Notes under the pieces: generated by a model | Seen by the model: the letters and a program-made list of their open reading frames with translations, nothing else | Told to the model about the DNA's origin: nothing | The model's database searches: none | Source: Diploscapter coronatus | Lineage: Eukaryota > Nematoda > Chromadorea > Rhabditida > Rhabditidae | Assembly (NCBI GenBank): GCA_964036155.1 | Contig: OZ038423.1 | Coordinates: forward strand, 27,605,249 to 27,669,248 | Direction of reading: 5' to 3' | Length of the DNA: 64,000 nt | Translations under genes and position numbers: made by a program | Shown: one piece after another, positions 54,701 to 64,000 of the stretch | How positions within the stretch are numbered: the first letter of the stretch is position 1 | Layout of the letters: the number at the start of each line of letters is the position of its first letter

Positions 54701-57700
54701 CATCATTCCAAAGTTCTAGAAACCTACGGCTGATATTTAAAATATCTATTTATAAAAAAAAAAGGCTCAGTAAATGCAGAAAGAAGAATTTTAATTAAAG
54801 TATCGAATTACACAGATTGTCACGAAGTATTGTGAAGGTAAAAATTCAAATTATAAAAGTCCACGTTGGAACCTACATCAGCAGTTTAAATAGCCCTATT
54901 CTTGAAGGAATCATTCTAAATCTTTGCTGTTCACAATAAGAAGTGTTCTCGAATTGCAGCAAAATACCTCGCGAGAAAAGGGAGTGCTCTTTTCTTTCTT
55001 TTATGGTCCGGTTTTCACGAGTTTTGACTAGGAAAAATATCTCAGACTGCTTTCCAGGTCTATTCCCCAACACATAATATTTTTCTCGAACTGTTCTGAA
55101 ATTGGTGCAAGCAATTTTCGGATTACAAAATATTTTCCGTATTCGTCAAGGTGGACCAATTTTAGCCAAAATTTAGTCCAAACAAAATTCGGTACTAATC
55201 TCAAAATTACTGAAGACCATCATATTTCAGCGAAAAATGACCTATTTTAGCCGTAAATTTTTGGTGTCTCATTGTCCGAGTTTTCTGATAATCTCAAAAT
55301 GATTGCAAAATTTCCCATTCAAAAACCAGTTTTTGAGTATTTTGGCGATTTTTGAGAAGCTCGGTGTTTTTGAAAGGTTCAAAGCAACCCGTCAAACTTG
55401 TCATTTTTGAGAGATGAGAAAAATTTAACGTTCTGGAAAAGAATATCAAAAGCCTCTAGTCTAGATGTAGAATAACAATAGAATATCAGAGCATAATGAA
55501 ACCTGTAAATAAGAGTATCATGAATAGTAGGTTTCAAGAATTTTACGAGTTACTCAGTATTTCAAAAGTGTTACTTGCGTAAAATACAGAAAAACTAAAA
55601 AAATATTCAAAAATTCGAAATTAATTCCGGAAAATTCTAAAAATCTTTTCACCCGTCCGAAAGCAGAAAAATGTCCCGTGACGCCAATTTTATCAGTAGT
55701 TTTGTCAGCGAAAATCGGGTGAACAATTAATGACAGGAATAAGTTCCCGTGCTCATTACCTGTTTCTCAAAATCATCTCATTCCATAGTTAAGGATAGCC
55801 CCCGAAAATCATATGGAATAATTTTTGATCATTATCAATAAACCATCTATTTTATCAGCTACTTCTGATTAAAGAAAAAGTCCGCAACGCCTAACTTGCA
55901 AATGTCCGTAATAAACAGAAGGAGAGCAGGAAAATTACACAAATGCGCCAAATGAGTCGTAAAAATTCCGAGAGCTCAAGACACAAGTGAAAAACCTCGT
56001 CCTTGATTAAAGATAAGGTGAGAAAAACAGGTTGATGTAATTTTTGAAACCCTGATTCAGGAACATTTTTGGGTAAACGTAAAATGAAAATAGTCTCGAG
56101 GAAGCAAGTTGATAATTTCAACGGGGTCTGAGCCATACCGGTTAATTACAGAGTAATAAAGGATCGTAAAATTTTTGAGGTTGCATTTTTGTAAAAAATG
56201 AAAATGCTAGATTTTACGGTGATGAAAAGTAAAATCAATTTTAGTTTTGGAAAAGATAGAAATAATATAGAAAAAATGGCTGAGATAGACTATCATTTTA
56301 CCGCTATCCGAAACGTATATTAAAAACTTTTGGTGAAAAATAAACAATAGTAGCTAAAATTCAATAGAATTCGGCTATTTTTACGAGGAAACTCGTCAAA
56401 TTTCGCGCGCAAAGATTCGCTTTCAAAGCGTCGTAAATTTCCCATGAAAATGTGTGAAACAAGCTTTACGCTACTCATTTTTTCCGAACCACATGGTCGT
56501 TGTCAGGAAAATGAACGACTTTGAGAAGCGCGTAAAAATAAAAATAAGTCGTACTTTACAAAAGATGATAAAATTAGTCAAAATTATCATCCCTTACTGC
56601 ATTTTGGGAAAGGTAAATAAAATTCAGTACTTTACAAAATTCGACGTGTTTTATCAGAAAGTTATCATATCGTAACGCTCAACATACATAAGGAGAAAAA
56701 TAGAACATGTACTTTAAAAATTCAAAAATAGTAAGTTTCTCGATACTTTATCCCATAAATATCCCCACTCTGATAAATCCATTAACGGAAATGATAAATA
56801 GTTTGCAGTAAATCAGAAACTAGAGCGTGGGAAGATATGAAGGAACTGCGCAAGACGACAAACATTGTTTGCAAATTAATAAGGCCACCCTTCCTATCTA
56901 GCGTACCAAAAATTTTTGCCCTTTCAAACCCACTTACCTACCAAATACCTAATAATCGCCGTATTGACCTTTTCCTTTATCAAAATGAGCTTGGATCAGA
57001 AATATTTCAGGCTATTTTGGCTTCTTATACTTGAATATAGTAGAAAGTAGCTTTCGATAATTTTTGGTATCAAAAAGGTTAGGAAAATATCCCAGCCTGT
57101 ATTCTTTTTCTGTCCTAAAATATGGAGTTAGATTTTTCTGACAAACTATAATCGATTATACCCTATTTCGTCATAATCTCCTTCCCATTGCAAAATTTTT
57201 AAGAGCGTAGAGAAATTCTTACGACAGGGTGAAATTGTGAGAAAATAGTGTGGGAATGATAAGCAAATCTGACATCAATCAGTGAACAAAACTGATAAAA
57301 TCGAAAAATGCTCCTTCAAAAAGGGGTTAAGCCTAACAATAAGTCAAATCATGAAGGGGTTAAACATGTGCAAAATGGGAAATTATAAGTAAGTAGAGAT
57401 ATAATAATTTGATCGATCGTTTTTAGGCGAAAGGTGTCAATCAAATCAAATATCAATAACTTAGTAGTCCAGAAGTTATAACATCTTTTCTGAAGCATGA
57501 AAAGTGAATCAAACAAATTCTGGTTTGGTAAGAAAGAAAAACCATAAGACTTGGGGATCAATGCGACTCTCTGATCAAAATGTCTTCAATTTGAAACCTA
57601 CGAGACAAAGTTATATAATGAAGTCTTATCATAATCAAAAATACCGTACTATTTCTAACCATCACAAATATTCTAGTCTCAAAAAGGCACTAACCTTATA

Positions 57701-60700
57701 ATTTCTGACTAAGCACTCAGCATTGCTTTGTTTACTTTGAAAGGTAATAAAACTCGGTACGTTTGAGTACGCCCGATTCCGATTATTCAGTCGAAATAAA
57801 TCGAAAAGCCCATTAACCCATTCACAAATCGGTCATAAATATTCCTCGTATCAAAATATCGTGATTTGGCTTGATTTAAAGGCACAAACAAGAAAATTTT
57901 AAGGAATTTGAGGAATTTCTAAATATGTTTCGAAATTTCATTAAAAACAACAAAAATATAGTTGAAGATAGATCGGGTATAATTATCAGTCAAAACTTCA
58001 GACGATCAATTCAAAGAGGTTTGAGCTATCACTTTAGACAAGTTTTAAACTATTCTAATACGTTTGAAGAATTACTAGTCTTAGTCTAGGTTGACTGGAG
58101 TCTGGTTAAGATGCGAAAATGTGGAAAAAATCCCCATTAAAATTTTTCCCAATTTCCATTGCAACACGTGAGCCATAAAATTTGTCTAGAAAATTGACAA
58201 GCTCAGAATTTTAAAACGGTAATAAAATTCCCTACTTCTAATTTGATAATTGATCATTTGCTAATAAAGCCCCATATTCCTAGGTCATAAAATAGCGCGC
58301 AACTAATTTTGGGAAAAATTTTAACGAGTCTGATTTTGGTTCCTAATAAAGTCTCAGTAATTACTAGATTAGTAAGTAAGAAAATATCGCAACTATTAGA
58401 CAGGAGCTCTAAATAGGTATGAGATTTTTAAAGTGATTTTTGAAAAAAAAAAATGTTAAAATCAAATAACAGCGTGCAATGAGGGTAGAGATTTTAATGA
58501 ATCTATGATACTTTCTAATGATTTTCCACACTATTAAAGAGCGATCCTTATAAGTTTGGGGTTTTCCAAAAATTCTAAAAACGAAACTAACCGAGGCGAT
58601 GGATTTAGCGGAATCCCTGGGAGACGTCGGAGAGCGAGTTGCCGTCGAGGCTGGGGACGACGCAGTCGGGTAGACGCTGAACATTTTCGAAGTTTAAAGT
58701 TCATCTTCACAGAAAATCTCACGAAACTATGGGATTTTCAATAAAAACGTTAAGGTGGAAACAAAATTATTGTTTTGCCAATCTGTCATTGTAAGAGCTT
58801 TTCTGAGAAACATATCAGAATAAAGATGTAATGTTTATCATCTATGATACGAGAAAAGGTGTAGGATACTCTTTCGAACGCATGTAAAGGAAAATTTTTA
58901 AATCAACCATGAAAAATTTCTGCAAAAAGAATAAACTCAACCAACCCCTTATCATTCTCATTGTCGTTGTGGTCCTTGGTTTGAATGATCAGCGTGCGGT
59001 TCAGGTCTTCGGAAAGCTGAAATTTCGAAATAGCATAATTTCTAAATGTTTGCACTTTTCTTCAAAAGTTAGCATATTTTAAAATCTAGCATAATTTCCT
59101 ACTTGATCAACCAACTTGGGCTTCTGTTTGTAGGCATTGATGATACCGATCGCAGGAGAGGGCGAGTTCTTCAGAATCGGCAGAGCGGAACGTCTGAAAA
59201 ATATATTATCCAAATTTATAAGAATGATAAACATGGAACATTGAAAGCAGCTGCTTAATAACTGAAGTTATGTAAAAACATCTTGAAACGTAGAATTAAT
59301 TCTACCTTCTTTACATATTTTTTACTTTTGGTGATTTTGTAGCTATCTACAGGATATCACTTTTCGAAAGTTCAACCTTATAAACTCCATTTTTGAATTG
59401 TAAAATCAAAATTACTTTGACTCTTTTGCCAACTCGTATAGCCTCATAGAAAACCCGTCATTATGTGTAAAGTCCTTCAGGCATAATTTTTTGCAAATGT
59501 TTTCACATATGTTTATCAGATCAATTCATAGAACTTCATTCTTAGACTAAGCATTTTTGAAACTTATCAATTGAGCTATCAAATAATTTAAGAATTACAC
59601 AAAGGTTGATAGAATTGCTCAGAAATTTAAAATTCGCTAACCTCGTAAACCCTGTGATGCCGTTCTCCTTTTCCGCTTCGAGTTTCTCCTTTTTGGTTTC
59701 TCGCACCGAAATTCGACCTGGCTGCCGTCGTTGGAAAGTCGGCTGACTTTGAGGTTGACTGTGTTGAATGATTATTGGTCTCTGAAAATGAAATCATTCA
59801 TTTTTTGAATCATAAAAATTCTAAATTTTCGAAAAATAGGCTTCAGGAAATTTCGAAAAAAAATCAGGTATGGACAGACTTTTAGCGTAGTCACGATATT
59901 TTTATGCATTGTCGAAATAATTCCTATCTTTATGGAAGAAAATAAGCTTCTGATAATTTTGAAAAGTCAAGTTAGCAACTGTCGTGACTCTTCAAGGCAA
60001 AAATAGGAAAAATTTGATCTTTAATTTTCAACTCACGGGAATTTGAAACAATTTACAAATTCAATACCTGCGCCGGTTCGTTCCGTTCTTCTCCACTCGA
60101 CGAGCTGCCGACCGAAAGCGATGCCGACTTCGAGAGAGGGGCGGGCTGAAATGAAAACTTTCAGATTTTCGCTTACTCTCGGTCTACAGTATTACGCGAT
60201 TACTCACTGAGTCAGTACAATTTTCAAAGAAGTTAAGACATTTTGAAGCGTAATTTTTAAAAATTATTTTCAAAGATTTTGATATTTATGTTGTAGGGTT
60301 AGACGAGTATTCATTCACTGAATCGGCGAAATTTCCAACGAAGTTAAGAATTTTTTGAAACATCTATTTTTACTGTTAGAAATAGTTGGTTTTTGACTTT
60401 ATATTACCAGGCTACTCACTAAAGACGATATCCAAAGAATATATGAAACTCTTGAAATATATCCCTTCAAGTATTTTGTGCTTATTTTAGGTTTTGATAT
60501 TACTCGTTTACTCATCGCGGATTTTAAAATTCGTTTAATCTATGCAATTCTGAAACTCGCCTTAGCCGGTTCTGATCTCCTCGACTTGGCGTTGACTACA
60601 ATTTCGTCCTGCTTGATTTTCTGCTGTCGTTCGAATTGGCGCACCTGAAACTAGCATTTATTAGAGGAGAATCAAAATTACGATCTGACTATCCAAACTA

Positions 60701-63556
60701 GAAAATCAACAATTTTTTGGGAAATTCTAGAACTTATTTGATTTTTGATACACGAATTTATCTAATGGCTCGTAGAAATTATCGCTACATATGCAAAGTT
60801 TTTGAAGCGCGTCTCAAAATTCAAAATAATCAATTTAGAACGTCCTTAGATGAAATCTAGCCGACATTGCTCTGCGAAAAGTTATGACTATTAAATCCAG
60901 AGTTGATAAAACTCGACTTTTATAAATTCTATCAAACCAACGTGATCGAGTATTTTCTCTGCTTCCTGCCCGGTGACCCCGAGCAATTTCATCTCCATTT
61001 CGGGATTGCGCTCTCCATCCAGAAGAACGTGGCGGAACAGTTTGGCCTAAATTCGATAATTTGTTTAAAAATTCCATAACGAAAAATATCGTGTAAAGTT
61101 AAAAAAAGACCTGAGAGGATAAAAATATTTAATTTTGCACCGTTTCAATTTGGGAAATTTGCAATCTTTTACCTTTTTGAAGAGTTCAGCCTCTCGCTCC
61201 AATTGTCGTTTCTTCTCCTCCGCTTCAGCCATCAGACGAAGATGTTCTTCCTGAAGATTATAAATTTTTAACTTTATTGATTTTTAGGCAGATAAAATTT
61301 CAAAGTATAGACTTGCTCTTCATTTTACCTCAAGGGTTTTTATTTAATTTTCAAAAATTAGAAAAATGTGTTTCGTAAAAAAATTCCATCTAATTAGCGT
61401 GAAGTTTCTCACAATATCATGTTGACGCATAATCAAGTGTAAAAGAAGCGAAATTCATTTTTCAGGTTTTAATTTGCAAATTTGACCTTCTCCCGCATTT
61501 TCTCCCTGAGTCGTCGTTCCTCGTCGTCTCTGCGTCTCTGCAGCTCCTCCTCATCCCTGCGCACTCTTTCCTCTTCCAATCTTTCCCGCTCCATCTGAAC
61601 TCGTTCCAGTCTGAAATTAGCATATCATGTAAATTTCGAGGTAGTTTTTATTCGAAAATTAAACTGCGTTGGATAAAATAGATGGTTACACAAATAATTC
61701 GATTTAATGAATGAATGTATGAAACGTTGAGTTTTGAATTTCAAATATTGTTATGACGTCCCATACATCCAAATCGTTTATCAAAGTATTGGCAAAATTT
61801 TCAATATTCGTTAAAACATTGAAGCTTATGTTCTTTTCTTAAAAATCAGAAATCAAACCTTCGTTTTTCGGCAATTTGCTCATCATAGACACTCTGCGGG
61901 ATGGTGACGGATTGTCGTCTTTCACAGGTACTTTGGCTATTGCTTGAAGATGCCCGATCTCTTCTCAATTCCTCAGAATCGCGCACCGATGAAAACGTGC
62001 TACTGGCTCTGAAAAAATAAGCCTCAGGAAATCGATATTTTTATGAATTTTCTATAAAGCTGTTTCCTCATAATTATCTTCGGGAATTCTTCAAAAACTT
62101 CAAATAAATCTGGTCTTTCCCAAAAAAAATCAAGTGTTTTATTCGCTAGTCGAAGTTTAGCCGTAAAATTAAAACTTTAGAAAATCGGTGTATAAAATTA
62201 TTTTATGAAACATGAAAATCTTAAATCGTGTCACAATTCTTATTTTAATCAAAACCTTATCAATTTGCCCTAATAAAATTCCTTTTCGAATCATATTACA
62301 ATGATCTTATGATTTTACCTGCCCGTATGATTCCTGGACGATGGATCGCTTGGAATCGAATTGGACGTCGATTGGAGATGTCCATTTTCGGCTCCATTCA
62401 CCTCCATAGATTTACAATATCCCATTTCCCTCTGCATCTCTGACTCTCGCCACGTTTCCTGATGCTCGTGCTCTAGTTCGGAGTAGTGTCTCTGGAATAA
62501 ATCGCAATAAAGAAAACATTCGTCTGTCTAAAAACAAGAAAAATCTATGGATTTTATAATTTATTTGACGATTCTGTTAAACGAAATGAGACTCATTTTT
62601 TCCCAATAGTAATGCATAGCGAAATATTTTTTAAAAAATTGAAATTTCAGAGTCACTTCTTGAAAAATTTACCTGATCAGTAAAATCGGCCCCTCGATTT
62701 GCAGACTCGTTTGAGTGTTGTTGCTTCAAACAGTGCGGAGGACACGTCCACCCATAGCCGGTTTGTTCCAATTGGGTTAGAGGACAGTCGGCCATGCTCT
62801 GAAAAATTATTTTTAGAAAAAATTTAAATATCCTAATTAATTTCTAGGGATTCGAAATCGATGTTTCAAAAATCTCATATCCATCGTCGAACTAAATACA
62901 TTTGTTAATAACGATATATAGATGTTCAAAAGTGAAAATTTAGTTAAATTTAGCATACCGTAAACCCAGCAGGCGGTTGTTGCGGTTGAGTTTGCGGAAC
63001 GAAGGATACTGGATAGGCGTATTGCGCATAAGGGTGGGGCCAGGCGTAGTAAGGCTGCTGAAAATAGAAACAAGTATTTTCGAGCCAGAATTTGATTTTT
63101 CAGACTTCGTTTAAAAATTTACAAATCCGAAAGCTCAGCTGAGAAAATCGCTAGAAAATTTTGCCAAATACGCATTTTGTTTGTGATAAGTCATATATCA
63201 AATTAGGTGAACGTTACAAAAATTGCTGATCTTCAGAGAAAAATATTTACACGCTAATTTTTAGAGTTTTTATAAAAAAAACAATATACTCGGAGTTTCA
63301 AATTTATCGATTCCCTTACCTGCCCGTTGTCCCGTCCAGTCTGTATCTGCGTTCCATATCCGGGTGGGAAGGCGATCGGCACGGCTATCGGGATTGGTGC
63401 TCCGCTCGGTCCGACCTGATGATTGGGCATGTTCGGCAGGGCCCTTGCTTGTTCCGCATGAGGATATCCATTCGAATTACTGCCTGATTGACAGTTCACC
63501 GGAATAGTTATAGGATAGCCGCTACTCATCACGGCCGAAAGCGTGTTTTCGGAAAT
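48633..63556 (-). CDS. Unrecognised coiled-coil protein, 5' end open
   Basis: Twenty-one exons with fully consistent phases (2379 nt, 792 residues plus TAG), high..low: 63556..63320, 63057..62959, 62798..62673, 62491..62319, 62008..61859, 61610..61487, 61250..61173, 61046..60942, 60644..60561, 60145..60068, 59781..59642, 59193..59103, 59016..58946, 58676..58592, 51759..51678, 51375..51279, 50407..50299, 50105..50016, 49602..49435, 49067..48969, 48725..48633. Order of regions: P/Q/Y-rich N-terminus, Ser-rich stretch, long E/R/K coiled coil (~residues 250-390), Ser/Pro-rich linker, and a C-terminal part with SPAYRSFNSKRTLDRQNEVL. No enzyme motif, signal peptide or membrane segment is visible. 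The charged helix recalls microtubule/centrosome proteins such as CCDC66 or CSPP1, but helices of this composition look alike and I assign no function. The first exon shown starts at an acceptor; Met at 63529 could be the start or the gene may continue upstream. Confidence 0.85.
53460..54130. repeat. Mixed polypurine then polypyrimidine array
   Basis: The left part is purine-rich (GAGAAATAGTATGGGAAAATG), the right part pyrimidine-rich (CACTATTTCATTTTC and ATACTATTTCATTTTCTCGCC about 79 bp apart, near three units). The two halves are in inverted orientation. Confidence 0.5.
55036..55077 (+). promoter_or_regulatory. Bipartite PSE/21U-like motif copy
   Basis: CAGACTGCTTTC then GGTCTATTC, block 55043-55063 (21 nt). 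Confidence 0.45.
55783..55822 (-). promoter_or_regulatory. Bipartite PSE/21U-like motif copy
   Basis: Minus strand TTATTCCATATGATTTTC then GGCTATCC, block 55795-55815 (21 nt), followed by TTAACTATGG. Confidence 0.45.
57086..57125 (+). promoter_or_regulatory. Bipartite PSE/21U-like motif copy
   Basis: CAGCCTGTATTC then CTGTCC, block 57093-57113 (21 nt); the right half is degenerate. Confidence 0.35.
58319..58360 (+). promoter_or_regulatory. Bipartite PSE/21U-like motif copy
   Basis: GAGTCTGATTTTG then TTCCTAAT, block 58326-58346 (21 nt). Confidence 0.35.
60561..62008 (-). CDS. Coiled-coil core exons of the same gene
   Basis: Five exons encode an almost uninterrupted charged helix: QSVYDEQIAEKRRLERVQ, LEEERVRRDEEELQRRR, EERRLREKMREKEEHLRL and EEKKRQLEREAELFKK. 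It then becomes less repetitive, with KLFRHVLLDGERNPEMEMK and LGVTGQEAEKILDHVRQF. The last segment looks like a small folded or helical module and is the best query for finding the family. The exon ending at 60561 uses a GC donor (AAG followed by GCGAGT). Confidence 0.85.
62673..63556 (-). CDS. N-terminal Pro/Gln/Tyr-rich exons of the coiled-coil gene
   Basis: Three exons encode a low-complexity, probably disordered segment with GYPITIPVNCQSGSNSNGYP, PIPIAVPIAFPPGYG and QPYYAWPHPYAQYAYPVSF. The second exon begins after a CAGCAG tandem acceptor (63055-63060), so one Gln may be optional. The frame is open back to the acceptor at 63557; the first Met is nine codons in (MSSGYP). Whether this Met is the true start cannot be decided inside the window. 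Confidence 0.75.
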
Positions 63557-63950
63557 CTGAAATTTGGCCTTTAAAAATCGAATTTCCTGGTCTTCAAGTA
63601 AAAGACTTGAATTATCAACGAAAAGAAGTGTACAACATAGAACATGTGATAGTTTTTAAGAAATTAAGCATGTTTCAAAGGAATTTGAAATAAAGAAAGC
63701 TTCAATAAGTAAACGCTAACAGCCAGATACGAAAATTTATAATCTCAAGGAATTTGAACTTGAAAATAAGAACCTTTGTTCGATTTGGAATTATTCAGCT
63801 TCCTAACACCTCCAAGAGTATCAGTAACAATACGCCACCTTTCACTAATCCTTATCAGTGAAATCAGACAACAATCAACAATAACGATTATCGAGCAGCT
63901 CTCACGCATTTCAGCATCGTTTCTTCTTAATCTCTCTAAAGTCTCTCGTC

Positions 63951-63994
63951 CTATGATAAAGCATAGAGAGCCAAGACCGGCAGACATAATTATC
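63951..63994 (-). promoter_or_regulatory. Bipartite PSE/21U-like motif copy
   Basis: Minus strand CTGCCGGTCTTG then CTCTATG, block 63963-63983 (21 nt), followed by CTTTATCATAGG. It lies upstream of the last visible exon of the coiled-coil gene, in line with a long 5' intron or intergenic DNA there. Confidence 0.45.
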
Positions 63995-64000
63995 AAACCT

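Larger units (their letters stand above)
51760..58591. other. 6.8-kb intron of the coiled-coil gene
   Basis: Contains bipartite motif copies at 55043, 55795, 57093 and 58326 (a weak one at 56288) and a long mixed array at 53460-54130 whose left half is purine-rich and right half pyrimidine-rich. No additional exon was recognised. Confidence 0.6.

Overview
The window is AT-rich eukaryotic DNA, most likely from a nematode. Genes are split into many small exons with strict TTTCAG-type acceptors, mostly short introns and a few very long ones. The best-preserved gene encodes a novel-type protein kinase C closest in layout to PKC-delta/theta, i.e. nematode TPA-1. Both genes I can support lie on the minus strand, and essentially none of the long simple ORFs of either strand is a gene.

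Layout. 1-3705 is the 3' flank of the kinase gene. 3706-32304 is the tpa-1-like gene: 20 coding exons whose splice phases all agree, predicting 754 residues (C2-like domain, pseudosubstrate, C1A, C1B, hinge, kinase, C-terminal tail). Its long introns (8883-15631, 15735-20556, 21644-32238) hold two phase-compatible alternative first exons, at 19082-19147 and 14134-14206. These would give shorter kinases that lose part or all of the C2-like domain. 32425-48632 is a 16-kb gene-poor interval carrying a 2.1-kb element with long, nearly perfect inverted arms, and a possible promoter/first exon near 46.7-47.7 kb. 48633-63556 is a second, 5'-open gene of at least 21 coding exons (792 residues in the window): P/Q-rich N-terminus, charged E/R coiled coil, and Ser-rich tail. 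I do not recognise the family.

The most interesting signal is not a gene. The long introns and the gene-poor intervals, but not the exons or short introns, carry about 30 copies on both strands of a degenerate bipartite motif: CAG-N-C-[TG]-G-TTTT, then CCTATC, with near-constant 21-nt spacing, usually followed by CTTTATCAT-like sequence. Fixed spacing with variable bases looks like a binding site, not a transposon relic. It resembles the nematode snRNA proximal sequence element and the upstream motif of type-1 piRNA (21U-RNA) genes, core CTGTTTC. I therefore propose an intronic/intergenic piRNA-type gene cluster, to be tested with small-RNA data.

Other structure includes a 165-bp SINE-like retroposon with an A-tail and exact 20-bp target duplications, scattered polypurine/polypyrimidine arrays with a 26-28-bp unit containing ACTATTTC, pervasive A/T clusters, an unusual share of GTT splice donors, one GC-AG intron, and a TAATTA-rich block.
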